Part shown: positions 31,545-39,506 of the stretch, in pieces
Layout: the number at the start of each line of letters is the position of its first letter
Position numbering within the stretch: position 1 is the stretch's first letter
Source: Prosthecobacter debontii
GTDB taxonomy: Bacteria; Verrucomicrobiota; Verrucomicrobiia; Verrucomicrobiales; Akkermansiaceae
Assembly (NCBI GenBank): GCA_945862245.1
Contig: CAMAXN010000002.1
Location: 58,469 to 122,468 of the forward strand
Reading direction: 5' to 3'
DNA length: 64,000 nt
The notes under the pieces: generated by a model
The model's input: only the letters and a program-made list of their open reading frames with translations
Database searches by the model: none
Told to the model about the DNA's origin: nothing
Program-made: the position numbers and the translations under genes

Positions 31545-32754
31545 AGTTTCGTTTTCTTGAGGCGGCGCCGAGATGGCCGCCGAGTTTGGTAAGGAACGTA
31601 ACGAGCATACCGAACGCAACAACATAAAGGCTGTATTCTGGCCAGTTGTCGGCTGGATTTCGCACGATCTCAAATACGGAATACATGTTCTCCCCTGGCT
31701 TTGCGCCGGAAGGGCCGTAGCTGGCTTGGAAAAAGGTGTAACCCTCATATCGCATCGGCTCGTTCATCTGGATGCGGAACTCGGCCTCGCGTCCATTTTC
31801 CACGCGGGTGACATCGCTGATGAATTTTGCTGGTAAAGATGTGCCAGGATGGAAATCAGCGGTGAATTTGTCGAGCTTCACCTCGAAGGGCATCGGCCAG
31901 AGGCGCTTTCTCATGTCGATAGTAAAATTTCTGCCGTCCACTTTGGCGGTGAAAGGGTGATACTGTCCGCCCCAAAGGATGAAGGGATCTGATTTCGAGC
32001 CATCCACCTTCACGATCCGTGCATAGCAGCCCGCAATATTTCGCTCCGTTTCCACGTTGCTTTCAAGTTCGCGGAGATAATAACCATCCACCACGAGTTC
32101 GCGGTTTCGGGGCGCGTTGATCAGCTCGCTCTCCGGCTGACAGTTGCCTTGGTATCCGGAAATTTCCAGCGATAGCGGCAGCTCACTGAAACACAATATC
32201 CGCGGATTGCCAGCTGTTAGACCTTCGAGAAAACGACCCCGGATCACATGGATTTTTCCCGTACCGCCTTCTTTCGATTCAGCGACCTCGACGACATACT
32301 CATGGTAATCCTCTGCGACATTGCTGGCCTCGCCCTCGAAGATTGCCATGTTGCCGCGCTCCGAAAAGTGGTGCGCCACACCGCCACCCAAAAGCATGAA
32401 GACTATACCGAAATGGGAAATAAGATTTCCCGCATGCCTCCAGCCTTTGCGGATGCGTATGATGCCACCTAGGATCATATTCAGGAGCAGGAGCGCTGAA
32501 ACGTAATAACCGCCGGGCAGGATGATCGGCACTTTTTTGCCGTTGATTTCGGGAACCAGCCAAGGTGATTTCCAGCTGAAATACTTGTTGAGGGTCGGGT
32601 AAAGCCCAGAGTCGATCTGCTCAAGTGTCGCCAGCCAAGTCAATATAAGTAATAGTAAAAATGTAACCGTGGCGACTTGGAATCCAGATAAAAAATCATA
32701 AACGATGCTGGGAACAGATCGGGGTTTTGCGGGTGATTGTTTATCGATTTCCAT
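31534..32754 (-). CDS. resB: Cytochrome c biogenesis protein ResB
   Basis: The ATG at 32754 gives 406 residues (an ATG three codons upstream is possible). The first 150 residues contain three membrane helices (FLSGFQVATVTFLLLLILTWLATL, a YYVSALLLLNMILGG helix and NLISHFGIVFMLLGGGVAHHF). A large periplasmic domain follows, then a last helix near the C-terminus (YSLYVVAFGMLVTFLTKLGG). The segment EPMRYEGYTFFQASY is a family mark. It partners CcsA in heme delivery. A lipoprotein gene lies 15 bp upstream. Confidence 0.87.
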   Translation of the reverse strand: MEIDKQSPAKPRSVPSIVYDFLSGFQVATVTFLLLLILTWLATLEQIDSGLYPTLNKYFSWKSPWLVPEINGKKVPIILPGGYYVSALLLLNMILGGIIRIRKGWRHAGNLISHFGIVFMLLGGGVAHHFSERGNMAIFEGEASNVAEDYHEYVVEVAESKEGGTGKIHVIRGRFLEGLTAGNPRILCFSELPLSLEISGYQGNCQPESELINAPRNRELVVDGYYLRELESNVETERNIAGCYARIVKVDGSKSDPFILWGGQYHPFTAKVDGRNFTIDMRKRLWPMPFEVKLDKFTADFHPGTSLPAKFISDVTRVENGREAEFRIQMNEPMRYEGYTFFQASYGPSGAKPGENMYSVFEIVRNPADNWPEYSLYVVAFGMLVTFLTKLGGHLGAASRKRNYAA

Positions 32755-32769
32755 CTGTCGCACTTAAAT

Positions 32770-33357
32770 CTAACGAATTATCTCAAGGCTTGCAGCGAAT
32801 GCTTTCAAAGCAGGCTTCTCGGCCTCAACCTCGGCTTCTGGGCCAACCATTTTGACGGTTAATATCCTACCACCCATTTGCGCGATGACACCTGCCAAAC
32901 CGAATCCTCGCTTCGCGGGAGTACCAATTCCAGAGGCATAGTCTCCAGAAGCCTGAACCCACACGCCTTCCATTCCTGCGATGGGAGTTTTCTGGGCGGC
33001 ATCAAATTCATCTGGCGCAAGCGGCGCAGCGCCGAGTTGGCCGCGCCAGCGATTCACATTGTCGGGAACCGACCCGGATGCAATGGAGACATAGACTTCG
33101 CCCATCCCAGATTCTCCAAAGCGGTAGTTTAGCTCGCGGAACTGGGCGGGGGGCAGCACGAGCCAGCTTTCCGGCGGACTTCCCTTCACAGGGCTGGGCT
33201 GAGCGTTCCGGAAGCGCTCATCGCTCGTGGCAAAAAGTTTCGGATCGCTGTCTTTTGTCGTCAGCGGACGGGTTTCTTCCACCTGCACGGGAGCCGAATC
33301 CTTTTCGCACGACGCGCAAAGCAGGCAAATTCCGAGGATGATAGGGGCTAAAATCAT
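32770..33357 (-). CDS. Putative lipoprotein upstream of resB
   Basis: I chose the ATG at 33357, which gives 195 residues with a lipoprotein signal (MILAPIILGICLLCASC, lipobox LCASC). Upstream in-frame codons would precede the signal and are less likely. The mature part has FRELNYRFGESGMGEVYVS, DNVNRWRGQLGAAPL and MVGPEAEVEAEKPALKAFAASL. This looks like a compact alpha/beta domain of unknown function. It leads the group lipoprotein-resB-ccsA-alkB and could help in cytochrome maturation or redox sensing. Confidence 0.8.
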   Translation of the reverse strand: MILAPIILGICLLCASCEKDSAPVQVEETRPLTTKDSDPKLFATSDERFRNAQPSPVKGSPPESWLVLPPAQFRELNYRFGESGMGEVYVSIASGSVPDNVNRWRGQLGAAPLAPDEFDAAQKTPIAGMEGVWVQASGDYASGIGTPAKRGFGLAGVIAQMGGRILTVKMVGPEAEVEAEKPALKAFAASLEIIR

Positions 33358-33490
33358 GAGGTTGCGGGAATAAGGCGCGGATAGATAAGACCGCAAGCAA
33401 AAACCAACCATAATACGCCGCGAATCAGGGCGTGTTTCAACCATCTTCGCCCTTGGCTTCATCCCCTCCCTGCCGTTCACTGCCGCAACG

Positions 33491-34381
33491 ATGGACAGCA
33501 TCCGATACTACAACCGCCACACCGGCACACACGAGACCGAGGAGATCTACGGTGAGTCTTTCCTGCGCTGGACTTATGCAAACCCCATGGGGCAACTCTC
33601 CCTGCACGCTTTCGTGAAACGTCCCGTGTTCTCGAAATGGTATGGCTGGCGGATGTCGAAACCGGAGTCTGCCTCGCGCATCGAACTCTTCGTGCAAAAA
33701 TACGGCCTCGATCCGAATGACTTTGCTAATCCCCTACCCTCCTTCCGCAGCTTTAACGAATTTTTTTACCGCAAGCTCAAGCCCGCCGCCCGCCCCATCG
33801 ATGCCGCGCCCATCGTTTTCCCAGCTGATGGCCGCCACCTTGGCTTTCCCAGTATCTCGACCATCGATTCCTTTTTTGTGAAAGGTCAGCGCTTCGATCT
33901 TGCCAAGCTGCTAGATGATGCCCCACTCGCCGCGAAATACGCGAAAGGCTCGCTCGTCCTTTCCCGTCTCTGCCCGGTTGATTACCACCGCTTCCACTTC
34001 CCCGCCGCCGGCGTGCCCTCCGAAACACGCCTGATCAACGGGCCTCTGTTTTCTGTTTCACCCATCGCACTCGCTCAAAACCTCTCCTATCTCTGGACAA
34101 ATAAACGCACGCTCACCCGCCTTGAGACACAAGACTTCGGAACCATCTTACTCCTAGAAATCGGTGCCACCTGCTGCGGTACGATCGGGCAGACCTACGA
34201 GCCCGGGTTGCCCGTGGAAAAAGGGGCGGAGAAAGGCTACTTCGCGTTCGGAGGATCATCCACCATCACGATCTTCGAGCCAGGAGCCGTAACCCTAGCT
34301 GCGGATCTGCGGGAAAACTCTGCGAAACAAACCGAGCTTTATGCCAGGATCGGTTCCGCGATGGCCAACATGCCCGTCTGA
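33491..34381 (+). CDS. psd: Phosphatidylserine decarboxylase proenzyme
   Basis: The protein has 296 residues. It converts phosphatidylserine to phosphatidylethanolamine at the inner membrane. Key segments are FRSFNEFFYRKLKPAARP, VFPADGRH, the SRLCPVDYHRFHFPAAG segment and GATCCGTI. The self-cleavage site that yields the pyruvoyl group is in FAFGGSSTI near residue 255, replacing the usual LGST. The gene is divergent from the lipoprotein group and convergent with the DUF3127 gene, with only 4 bp between the stop codons. Confidence 0.93.
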   Translation: MDSIRYYNRHTGTHETEEIYGESFLRWTYANPMGQLSLHAFVKRPVFSKWYGWRMSKPESASRIELFVQKYGLDPNDFANPLPSFRSFNEFFYRKLKPAARPIDAAPIVFPADGRHLGFPSISTIDSFFVKGQRFDLAKLLDDAPLAAKYAKGSLVLSRLCPVDYHRFHFPAAGVPSETRLINGPLFSVSPIALAQNLSYLWTNKRTLTRLETQDFGTILLLEIGATCCGTIGQTYEPGLPVEKGAEKGYFAFGGSSTITIFEPGAVTLAADLRENSAKQTELYARIGSAMANMPV

Positions 34382-34385
34382 TCCG

Positions 34386-34763
34386 TCAGAACGGGATCTG
34401 GTCGTCATCAAAGTCATCCTCTTTGCGCAGATCTTCCGCAGAAGGCTGCGCAGAAGCGGGAGGCTCTTGGGAATACTCGTCCGTTTGCGACCCGCCACCG
34501 GATCCTCCTTCGAGTTTCCAGCAGGACAAGTTCACGTAATATTTGCCGTTATACTCGTTGCCCCGGATGTCGAAGCTCACCTTTACCTCGCTACCTTCCT
34601 TGTAATTATCGAGGATCGCGCACTTATCCTTCACCATCTCGAATTTCAGATCCTGTGGATATTTACCTTCTCCCGTAGTGACGACAAATTCCCGCTTGGA
34701 AAAGCCGCTGGGAAAGTTCTGGGTATCGCTGATCAATTTGATTTTGCCGCTTGCTTCGTACAT
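34386..34763 (-). CDS. DUF3127 OB-fold-like protein with SSB-like acidic tail
   Basis: The protein has 125 residues. The first 85 residues match DUF3127: YEASGKIKLISDTQNFPSGFSKREFVVTT, EMVKDKCAILDNYKEG and DIRGNEYNGKYYVNL, a predicted five-stranded OB-like barrel. The rest is a flexible Gly/Ser/Gln linker ending in DDFDDDQIPF. That tip is almost the same as the C-terminal tip of single-stranded DNA-binding protein SSB, which docks many repair proteins. DUF3127 has no established function. The start codon directly touches a perfect hairpin (34764-34781). Confidence 0.85.
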   Translation of the reverse strand: MYEASGKIKLISDTQNFPSGFSKREFVVTTGEGKYPQDLKFEMVKDKCAILDNYKEGSEVKVSFDIRGNEYNGKYYVNLSCWKLEGGSGGGSQTDEYSQEPPASAQPSAEDLRKEDDFDDDQIPF

Positions 34764-34781
34764 GCACGGATTTTTCCGTGC
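34764..34781 (-). promoter_or_regulatory. Hairpin abutting the DUF3127 start codon
   Basis: Perfect 7-bp arms (34764-34770 and 34775-34781) enclose four nucleotides, ending at the base next to the ATG at 34763. In mRNA this would cover the position where a ribosome binding site would be. No Shine-Dalgarno sequence is visible. Confidence 0.55.
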
Positions 34782-34842
34782 CTTAACATAGATGTCAAAG
34801 CCGTTCGCTTCAATTTCTCGGTCTGCAGCATGCTGACACCGC

Positions 34843-34905
34843 CTAATGAATCTCCAGATTCACCTCATCGCCCGTTTCCAGCTTCGCGAGCTCCATGATC
34901 GCGTT
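34843..34905 (-). pseudogene. Possible 3' tail of a lost gene
   Basis: The minus strand encodes NAIMELAKLETGDEVNLEIH followed by TAG, preceded by an in-frame stop at a T-rich junction. The composition is protein-like and unlike the AT-rich surroundings. It could be the end of a deleted gene. The rest of the spacer 34782-35077 shows nothing else except short AT-rich words. Confidence 0.35.
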
Positions 34906-35077
34906 CTAAAAAAAATGATGCCCTGCGAGTTACAGAACTTTTGTTTTTTTTGATTATGATGTAATCACTACGTTTTACTGATTCGAAATTAAGCTCTAAG
35001 AATGAATCCCATTTACCGTGCCTATTTCGGCATACTTGAAGTTTGAAACTTACATTTTGAAGCCTAGAATCACCCTC

Positions 35078-35509
35078 GTGTCCGAGAACCGCATCAGCAT
35101 ACCCCGTTACGCCATGGCGCTCGCCCATGTTGCCAGCCTTCGCTCCGAGGATCCCTACCGGAAAGTGGGTGCCGCCGCTCTCGACCATGACAACCGCGTG
35201 ATCGCTACCGCCTACAACGGCCTCGCCCCCGGATTCAATGCTCCACCCGGATTTTGGGAAGATCGCGATGGCCGCCAGAAATTCATGCTCCACGCGGAGA
35301 TTAACCTCTGTTCTCTTTTTAAACGCGGCGAGGCCAAAATCGTCGCAACCACCACCATGCCATGCACCGCCTGCATGCAGACGCTCTGCGCCTACGGCAT
35401 CAAGGAAATCTACTACCAGGAAATCTACCACGCCTCCGATGCCCCGAAAATTGCAAAACTCTACGGCATCAAGCTCGAACAGGTGACAGATTTTCCCATG
35501 TCTTCATAA
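35078..35509 (+). CDS. dCMP deaminase-like zinc enzyme
   Basis: I chose the GTG at 35078 (143 residues); an upstream GTG at 35018 would add 20 residues that do not look like the family. The zinc site is H72-A-E74 and P95-C-T-A-C99, in the order of the cytidine/deoxycytidylate deaminase fold. The segment RKVGAAALDHDNRVIATAYNGLAPG is typical for dCMP deaminases, which feed dUMP to thymidylate synthesis. Substrate specificity within the fold is not certain. Confidence 0.82.
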   Translation: MSENRISIPRYAMALAHVASLRSEDPYRKVGAAALDHDNRVIATAYNGLAPGFNAPPGFWEDRDGRQKFMLHAEINLCSLFKRGEAKIVATTTMPCTACMQTLCAYGIKEIYYQEIYHASDAPKIAKLYGIKLEQVTDFPMSS

Positions 35510-35641
35510 ATACTTTAGGCGGCTATTTCATCAAAAGCCCCATAAAAACCGAAATTCATTCTAACGTCTGCCGTCTCCAGGACTGCTGTTCATGAGAATC
35601 CCGCCTTGCCCATCCACTGGTGACGCGTTACAGCGACACCC

Positions 35642-37177
35642 ATGTCTAAGAAACCTGTGGTTCTGATGATTCGAGACGGCTGGGGCACAAATCCAGGCGG
35701 CAGGGCCACGGCAAAAAAGGACGGTAACGCCGTGATCCTCGCCAACACCCCTTTCAGCGACGAAGTCCTTTCCCAATACCCGCACTCCTTCCTCAGCGCT
35801 TCCGGCCTCGATGTCGGTTTGCCCGAAGGACAGATGGGAAATTCGGAGGTCGGCCACCTCAATCTCGGCGCAGGACGCATTGTCTATCAGGATTTCACAC
35901 GCATTAACAAAGCCATCGCCGAGGGTACGATCGCGGAAATTCCCGTTTTCAAAAAGGCGCTCGAAAAGGCAAAATACGGACGGCTCCACCTGATCGGGCT
36001 AGTCTCGGACGGAGGCGTCCATTCTCACCAAGATCAGCTCATCGCGATCACCAAACTTGCCGGTATGTCGGGCGTGAAAGACATTTTCATCCACGCCATC
36101 ACTGATGGTCGCGATACCTCCCCCACAGGCGGCGCGGCTTTCGTCTCCAATGTCGAGGACGAGACGGCGAAGATCGGTGCGAAGATCGCCACAGTCATAG
36201 GACGCTACTTCGCGATGGATCGCGACAAGCGCTGGGATCGTGTGAAGCTGGCATGGGACGCCATCGTTCACGGCATCGGCGCGAAGCAGGATATCCTCGC
36301 ATCGGAAGCAATTGCTGAGGTTTATAAAACTCAGTCAAAAACCGACGAGTTCATGCCCGCCATGATTTTCTGCGAAGCCAATTCCCAACGCATCCGTGAT
36401 GGCGATGTGATCCTATTTTTCAACTTCCGCGCTGACCGCGCCCGCGAACTTTCCGAGGCGTTTCTCCGCAAGGACTTCGATGGCTTCGACCGGGGAAATG
36501 TGCCAAAGGTGCATTACCTTACCCTCACCGTCTACGACGAGACCTATCCCTGCGAGGCAATCTTCTCGCCGCAGACACTCGACATGACCTTGGGCGAAAC
36601 CGTCGCAGCCGCCGGCATGAAACAGATGCGCATCGCGGAGACGGAGAAATACCCACACGTTACTTATTTCTTCAATGGTGGGATCGAGAGGGAAAACAAA
36701 GGTGAGAAACGCTTCATCATCCCCTCGCCCAAGGACGTCGTCACCTACGACCTCAAGCCGCAGATGTCGGCGGAGGAAGTTACCGCCACGGTCGTCGACA
36801 ACCTCAAAAATTTCGACCTCGTGATCCTCAACTTCGCCAATCCCGATATGGTGGGTCACACCGGCGTCGTAGAAGCGGCGATCAAGGCGGTCGAAACTAT
36901 CGACGCTTCCGTGAAAGCGATCGTTGAGCAAACTCTGCGCCTGGGCGGCAAACTCCTCATCACCGCCGACCACGGCAACTGCGAATACATGCGCAACCCG
37001 GACGGTTCACCGAACACCGCCCACACCACCAATCTGGTGGAGATCATCTACGTCGCCGATGACGCAGCATCCCACAAAATGCGCGACGGTATTCTCGCCG
37101 ATGTCGCACCCACGCTCTTGGAGATGCTCCGCCTCAACAAGCCGGATCAGATGACTGGGAAATCGCTGTTGGTGTAG
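35642..37177 (+). CDS. gpmI: 2,3-bisphosphoglycerate-independent phosphoglycerate mutase
   Basis: The protein has 511 residues, the usual length. It interconverts 3- and 2-phosphoglycerate with two Mn ions. Marks are VLMIRDGWG at the N-terminus, the phosphoserine site in QMGNSEVGHLNLGAG, DGRDTSPTGG, NFRADRARELSEAF, FNGGIERENKGEKR, NFANPDMVGHTG and TADHGNCEYM. It is a single gene preceded by the dCMP deaminase. Together with eno in this window it covers lower glycolysis. Confidence 0.96.
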   Translation: MSKKPVVLMIRDGWGTNPGGRATAKKDGNAVILANTPFSDEVLSQYPHSFLSASGLDVGLPEGQMGNSEVGHLNLGAGRIVYQDFTRINKAIAEGTIAEIPVFKKALEKAKYGRLHLIGLVSDGGVHSHQDQLIAITKLAGMSGVKDIFIHAITDGRDTSPTGGAAFVSNVEDETAKIGAKIATVIGRYFAMDRDKRWDRVKLAWDAIVHGIGAKQDILASEAIAEVYKTQSKTDEFMPAMIFCEANSQRIRDGDVILFFNFRADRARELSEAFLRKDFDGFDRGNVPKVHYLTLTVYDETYPCEAIFSPQTLDMTLGETVAAAGMKQMRIAETEKYPHVTYFFNGGIERENKGEKRFIIPSPKDVVTYDLKPQMSAEEVTATVVDNLKNFDLVILNFANPDMVGHTGVVEAAIKAVETIDASVKAIVEQTLRLGGKLLITADHGNCEYMRNPDGSPNTAHTTNLVEIIYVADDAASHKMRDGILADVAPTLLEMLRLNKPDQMTGKSLLV

Positions 37178-37181
37178 CGTG

Positions 37182-37212
37182 GCGGATGAAATCCGCAGCC
37201 GCGCTTCTTTTT
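37182..37212 (+). terminator. Weak candidate terminator after gpmI
   Basis: A 6-bp stem (37182-37187 with 37191-37196) lies 4 bp after the gpmI stop. A T-stretch starts about 9 nt later, which is further away than usual. Confidence 0.3.
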
Positions 37213-37273
37213 AACTAAATTTCTAGCTTTATCGGAGACAAACATAAAGTCCGTCTTTTAGTGGCGTAGACTG

Positions 37274-37319
37274 CAAAGAAAAACCCCGCCGTATGGCTTT
37301 GTAAGCCGTTTGGCGGGGT
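37274..37319 (-). terminator. Rho-independent terminator of tRNA-Asp
   Basis: On the minus strand an 8-bp outer stem (37312-37319 with 37283-37290) and an inner stem (GGCTT with AAGCC) form a long hairpin, followed by TTTTTCTTT. It lies 15 bp after the tRNA. Confidence 0.9.
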
Positions 37320-37334
37320 CAACTCGAACAGGGA

Positions 37335-37411
37335 TGGCGGAGCGGACGGGGCTCGAACCCGCGACCTCCAACGTGACAGGCTGGCGCTCTAACCAACTGA
37401 GCTACCGCTCC
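37335..37411 (-). tRNA. tRNA-Asp (anticodon GTC)
   Basis: The minus strand folds as a full tRNA of 77 nt including CCA. The acceptor stem pairs GGAGCGG with CCGCTCC, the D-arm contains AGCTCAGTTGGTTAGAGC, the anticodon loop is CTGTCAC with GTC in the centre, and the T-arm is GCGGGTTCGAGCCCCGT-like. The discriminator base is G and CCA is encoded at 37335-37337. It stands alone with its own terminator. Confidence 0.97.
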
Positions 37412-37563
37412 ATACCGTTCGGGTGGGCGGGAAGCTATGGAGAGGCAACGGCAGGCGCAACCTAATTTTTGTTCCTATCGTATTATTTTTGAGTCATCCT
37501 ATCCTGAGATGGCAGTTAGTCATTTAGCCTTTTCTGCCGGATGTTCCGAGCCTAATTAGGAGC

Positions 37564-38223
37564 ATGATCTTCAGGGAAATGGAATTGTGGCTTGATCCTA
37601 TACCCCGCAACGGCCCCGAGGCGATGGCGGTGGACGAGTGGCTTCTGGGGAGGTCGGATAATCCCATCCTGCGGATCTATGGGTGGCATGATGCCTGGGG
37701 AAGCATCGGATATTTCGGAGAGTTGGCGCACGCAAGGCTACAGCTTCCAGGACTGAACCTCGTGCGTCGCTGGACGGGCGGAGGAACAGTGGATCATCGC
37801 GCCGATTGGACGTACAGCCTCATCGTTCCACGAAAATGCGAGGTGGCGTGGATCAAGGGCGGGGAGAGTTACCGCGTGATCCATCAGATCCTACTTGGAG
37901 TTCTCCGCGTCGAGGGCGGCGCGCCCGGGCTATCCCCAGCAGGAGGGAAATCCGGCGGTATGTGCTTCGAGAATCCTGTAGAATTTGACGTAATCAACGC
38001 CGCTGGAGAAAAACTCGCGGGTGCGGCGCAGCGGCGCGGAAAGCTCGGCCTGCTTCATCAGGGATCCGTAGCCGAGATGGGCGATTCGCGGCTACGCGGT
38101 GAACTTTTCGCTGAGCGACTGGCTGGAACTTGGCGGGAGACGGAGATTATTGCGGATGAAGGACGCATCGCCGAGATCGTCGCGCTAAAATACGGTCGCA
38201 AGGAATGGCTGGAAGGGCGTTGA
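37564..38223 (+). CDS. Lipoate-protein ligase A-like protein
   Basis: The protein has 219 residues; the second ATG at 37579 is also a possible start. The fold is that of biotin/lipoate ligases: RRWTGGGTVDHRADWTYSL with the nucleotide/lipoyl loop, CFENPVEFDVINAAGEKLAGAAQRR with the catalytic Lys, and GLLHQGSVAEM. It lacks the C-terminal accessory domain of E. coli LplA, like many small forms that act as octanoyl or lipoate transferases. It is 40 bp upstream of purC in the same direction. Confidence 0.82.
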   Translation: MIFREMELWLDPIPRNGPEAMAVDEWLLGRSDNPILRIYGWHDAWGSIGYFGELAHARLQLPGLNLVRRWTGGGTVDHRADWTYSLIVPRKCEVAWIKGGESYRVIHQILLGVLRVEGGAPGLSPAGGKSGGMCFENPVEFDVINAAGEKLAGAAQRRGKLGLLHQGSVAEMGDSRLRGELFAERLAGTWRETEIIADEGRIAEIVALKYGRKEWLEGR

Positions 38224-38263
38224 GGAAGCTTGACCGCGTTCCCTTGAAAATCCACAACAGGTC

Positions 38264-38986
38264 ATGCAACCGATATATGAGGGGAAAGCAAAACGCCTTT
38301 GGACAACGGACGACCCCTCCACCCTCAGGATGGAGTTTAAAAACGACGCCACCGCCTTCAACGGCGAGAAGAAGGCCAGCTTCGAGAACAAGGGGCGCCT
38401 GAATAACGCAATCAGCACGCTGATTTACCAATATCTTGAGAAAAGCGGTATTTCCACACACTTCGTTCGCCAGATCGATGAGACGAACGTTGAAGTGAAA
38501 AAGGTCGATATCCTCATGGTGGAAGTCATCGTCCGCAATGTCTCGGCGGGCAGCTACTGCAAGCGCACCGGGCTTGTAGAGGGAGTCACATTTTCTCAGC
38601 CTGTCATTGAGTTTTCCTACAAGAGCGATCAACTCGGCGATCCGCTCATCAATGATGATTACATCCGTGAGATGGGTCTCGCAACTCCTGAAGACATGGT
38701 CTTCCTCCGCAATTCCGCCCTCATGGTGAACCGAATCCTTTCCGGCTTCTTCGCTGAAGTTGGCCTAATGCTTATCGATTTCAAATTGGAATTCGGTCGC
38801 CTAGCATGTGATCCGTCTAAGATCGTCCTAGCCGATGAAATAAGCCCGGATGGCTGCCGCCTCTGGGATCTTAAGACCGGTGAGAAAATGGATAAGGATC
38901 GATTCCGCAGAGATCTAGGAAACGTAATGGAGGCCTATGAGGAAGTCTTAAAACGTCTCAAAGCCCGCCTCGAATCGAACAAATAA
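38264..38986 (+). CDS. purC: SAICAR synthetase
   Basis: The protein has 240 residues. It joins aspartate to CAIR in purine synthesis using ATP. Marks are the N-terminal YEGKAKRLW, KNDATAFNGEKKASFENKG, VEVIVRNVSAGSYCKRTG, LMLIDFKLEFGR and LADEISPDGCRLWDLKTGEKMDKDRFR. The stop codon is directly followed by the start of the small lipoprotein gene. Confidence 0.96.
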   Translation: MQPIYEGKAKRLWTTDDPSTLRMEFKNDATAFNGEKKASFENKGRLNNAISTLIYQYLEKSGISTHFVRQIDETNVEVKKVDILMVEVIVRNVSAGSYCKRTGLVEGVTFSQPVIEFSYKSDQLGDPLINDDYIREMGLATPEDMVFLRNSALMVNRILSGFFAEVGLMLIDFKLEFGRLACDPSKIVLADEISPDGCRLWDLKTGEKMDKDRFRRDLGNVMEAYEEVLKRLKARLESNK

Positions 38987-39439
38987 ATGACGATGAAGTT
39001 TCTTTTCCCTATTCTTTTTCTCGCCCTCGCCGCTTGCTCCGGCAAGCCAGAAATCCTGATTGTAAAGCAGTTCACCCTCCGCGACCAAGAAACCAACAAA
39101 GCAGGCGATCCGATGATACAGAACGAGAGGCTTCGACGCCTCCATGGCGCGGTTAGTATCGAGGAAAGAAAACAACGACTCGGCCAATACTACACGGTGC
39201 TATGGAATGCCGATGCGGATGCAAAAAAAGTTATCGTTTTCAGCTATCGGCAGGCCAGCAGCGGCAGCCGCATTAAGGAAATGTGCCGCAGCCTCCCGAT
39301 AGGCGAGATGCAGGGCAAGGAGGAATTCACCATTATTGGTGACAATTACTTCGACAATGGCCGCGTGCTCGCATGGAAGCTCGACCTCACCGCCAACGGA
39401 AAAACCATCGCCTCGAAACGATCCTACCTGTGGGAGTGA
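38987..39439 (+). CDS. Small predicted lipoprotein
   Basis: The protein has 150 residues with a lipoprotein signal (MTMKFLFPILFLALAAC, lipobox LAAC). The mature part shows QFTLRDQETNKAGDPMIQNERLRRLHGAVSIEERKQRLGQYYTVLW and KVIVFSYRQASSGSRIKEMCRSLP, a mixed alpha/beta fold. I do not recognise a family. The gene starts at the base after the purC stop, so it is co-translated with purC. An outer-membrane-linked role is likely, but unrelated to purines. Confidence 0.8.
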   Translation: MTMKFLFPILFLALAACSGKPEILIVKQFTLRDQETNKAGDPMIQNERLRRLHGAVSIEERKQRLGQYYTVLWNADADAKKVIVFSYRQASSGSRIKEMCRSLPIGEMQGKEEFTIIGDNYFDNGRVLAWKLDLTANGKTIASKRSYLWE

Positions 39440-39506
39440 AATTTCAAAACTCAAGGTTCAAGGACGAAGAATACGAGTTTAGCTTTTTTTATTAGATTTT
39501 ATAAAT

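Noticed and set aside
31545..31748. Upstream extension of ccsA
   Set aside because: The extra 68 codons overlap resB and lack a family match; the ATG at 31544 begins the membrane anchor region.
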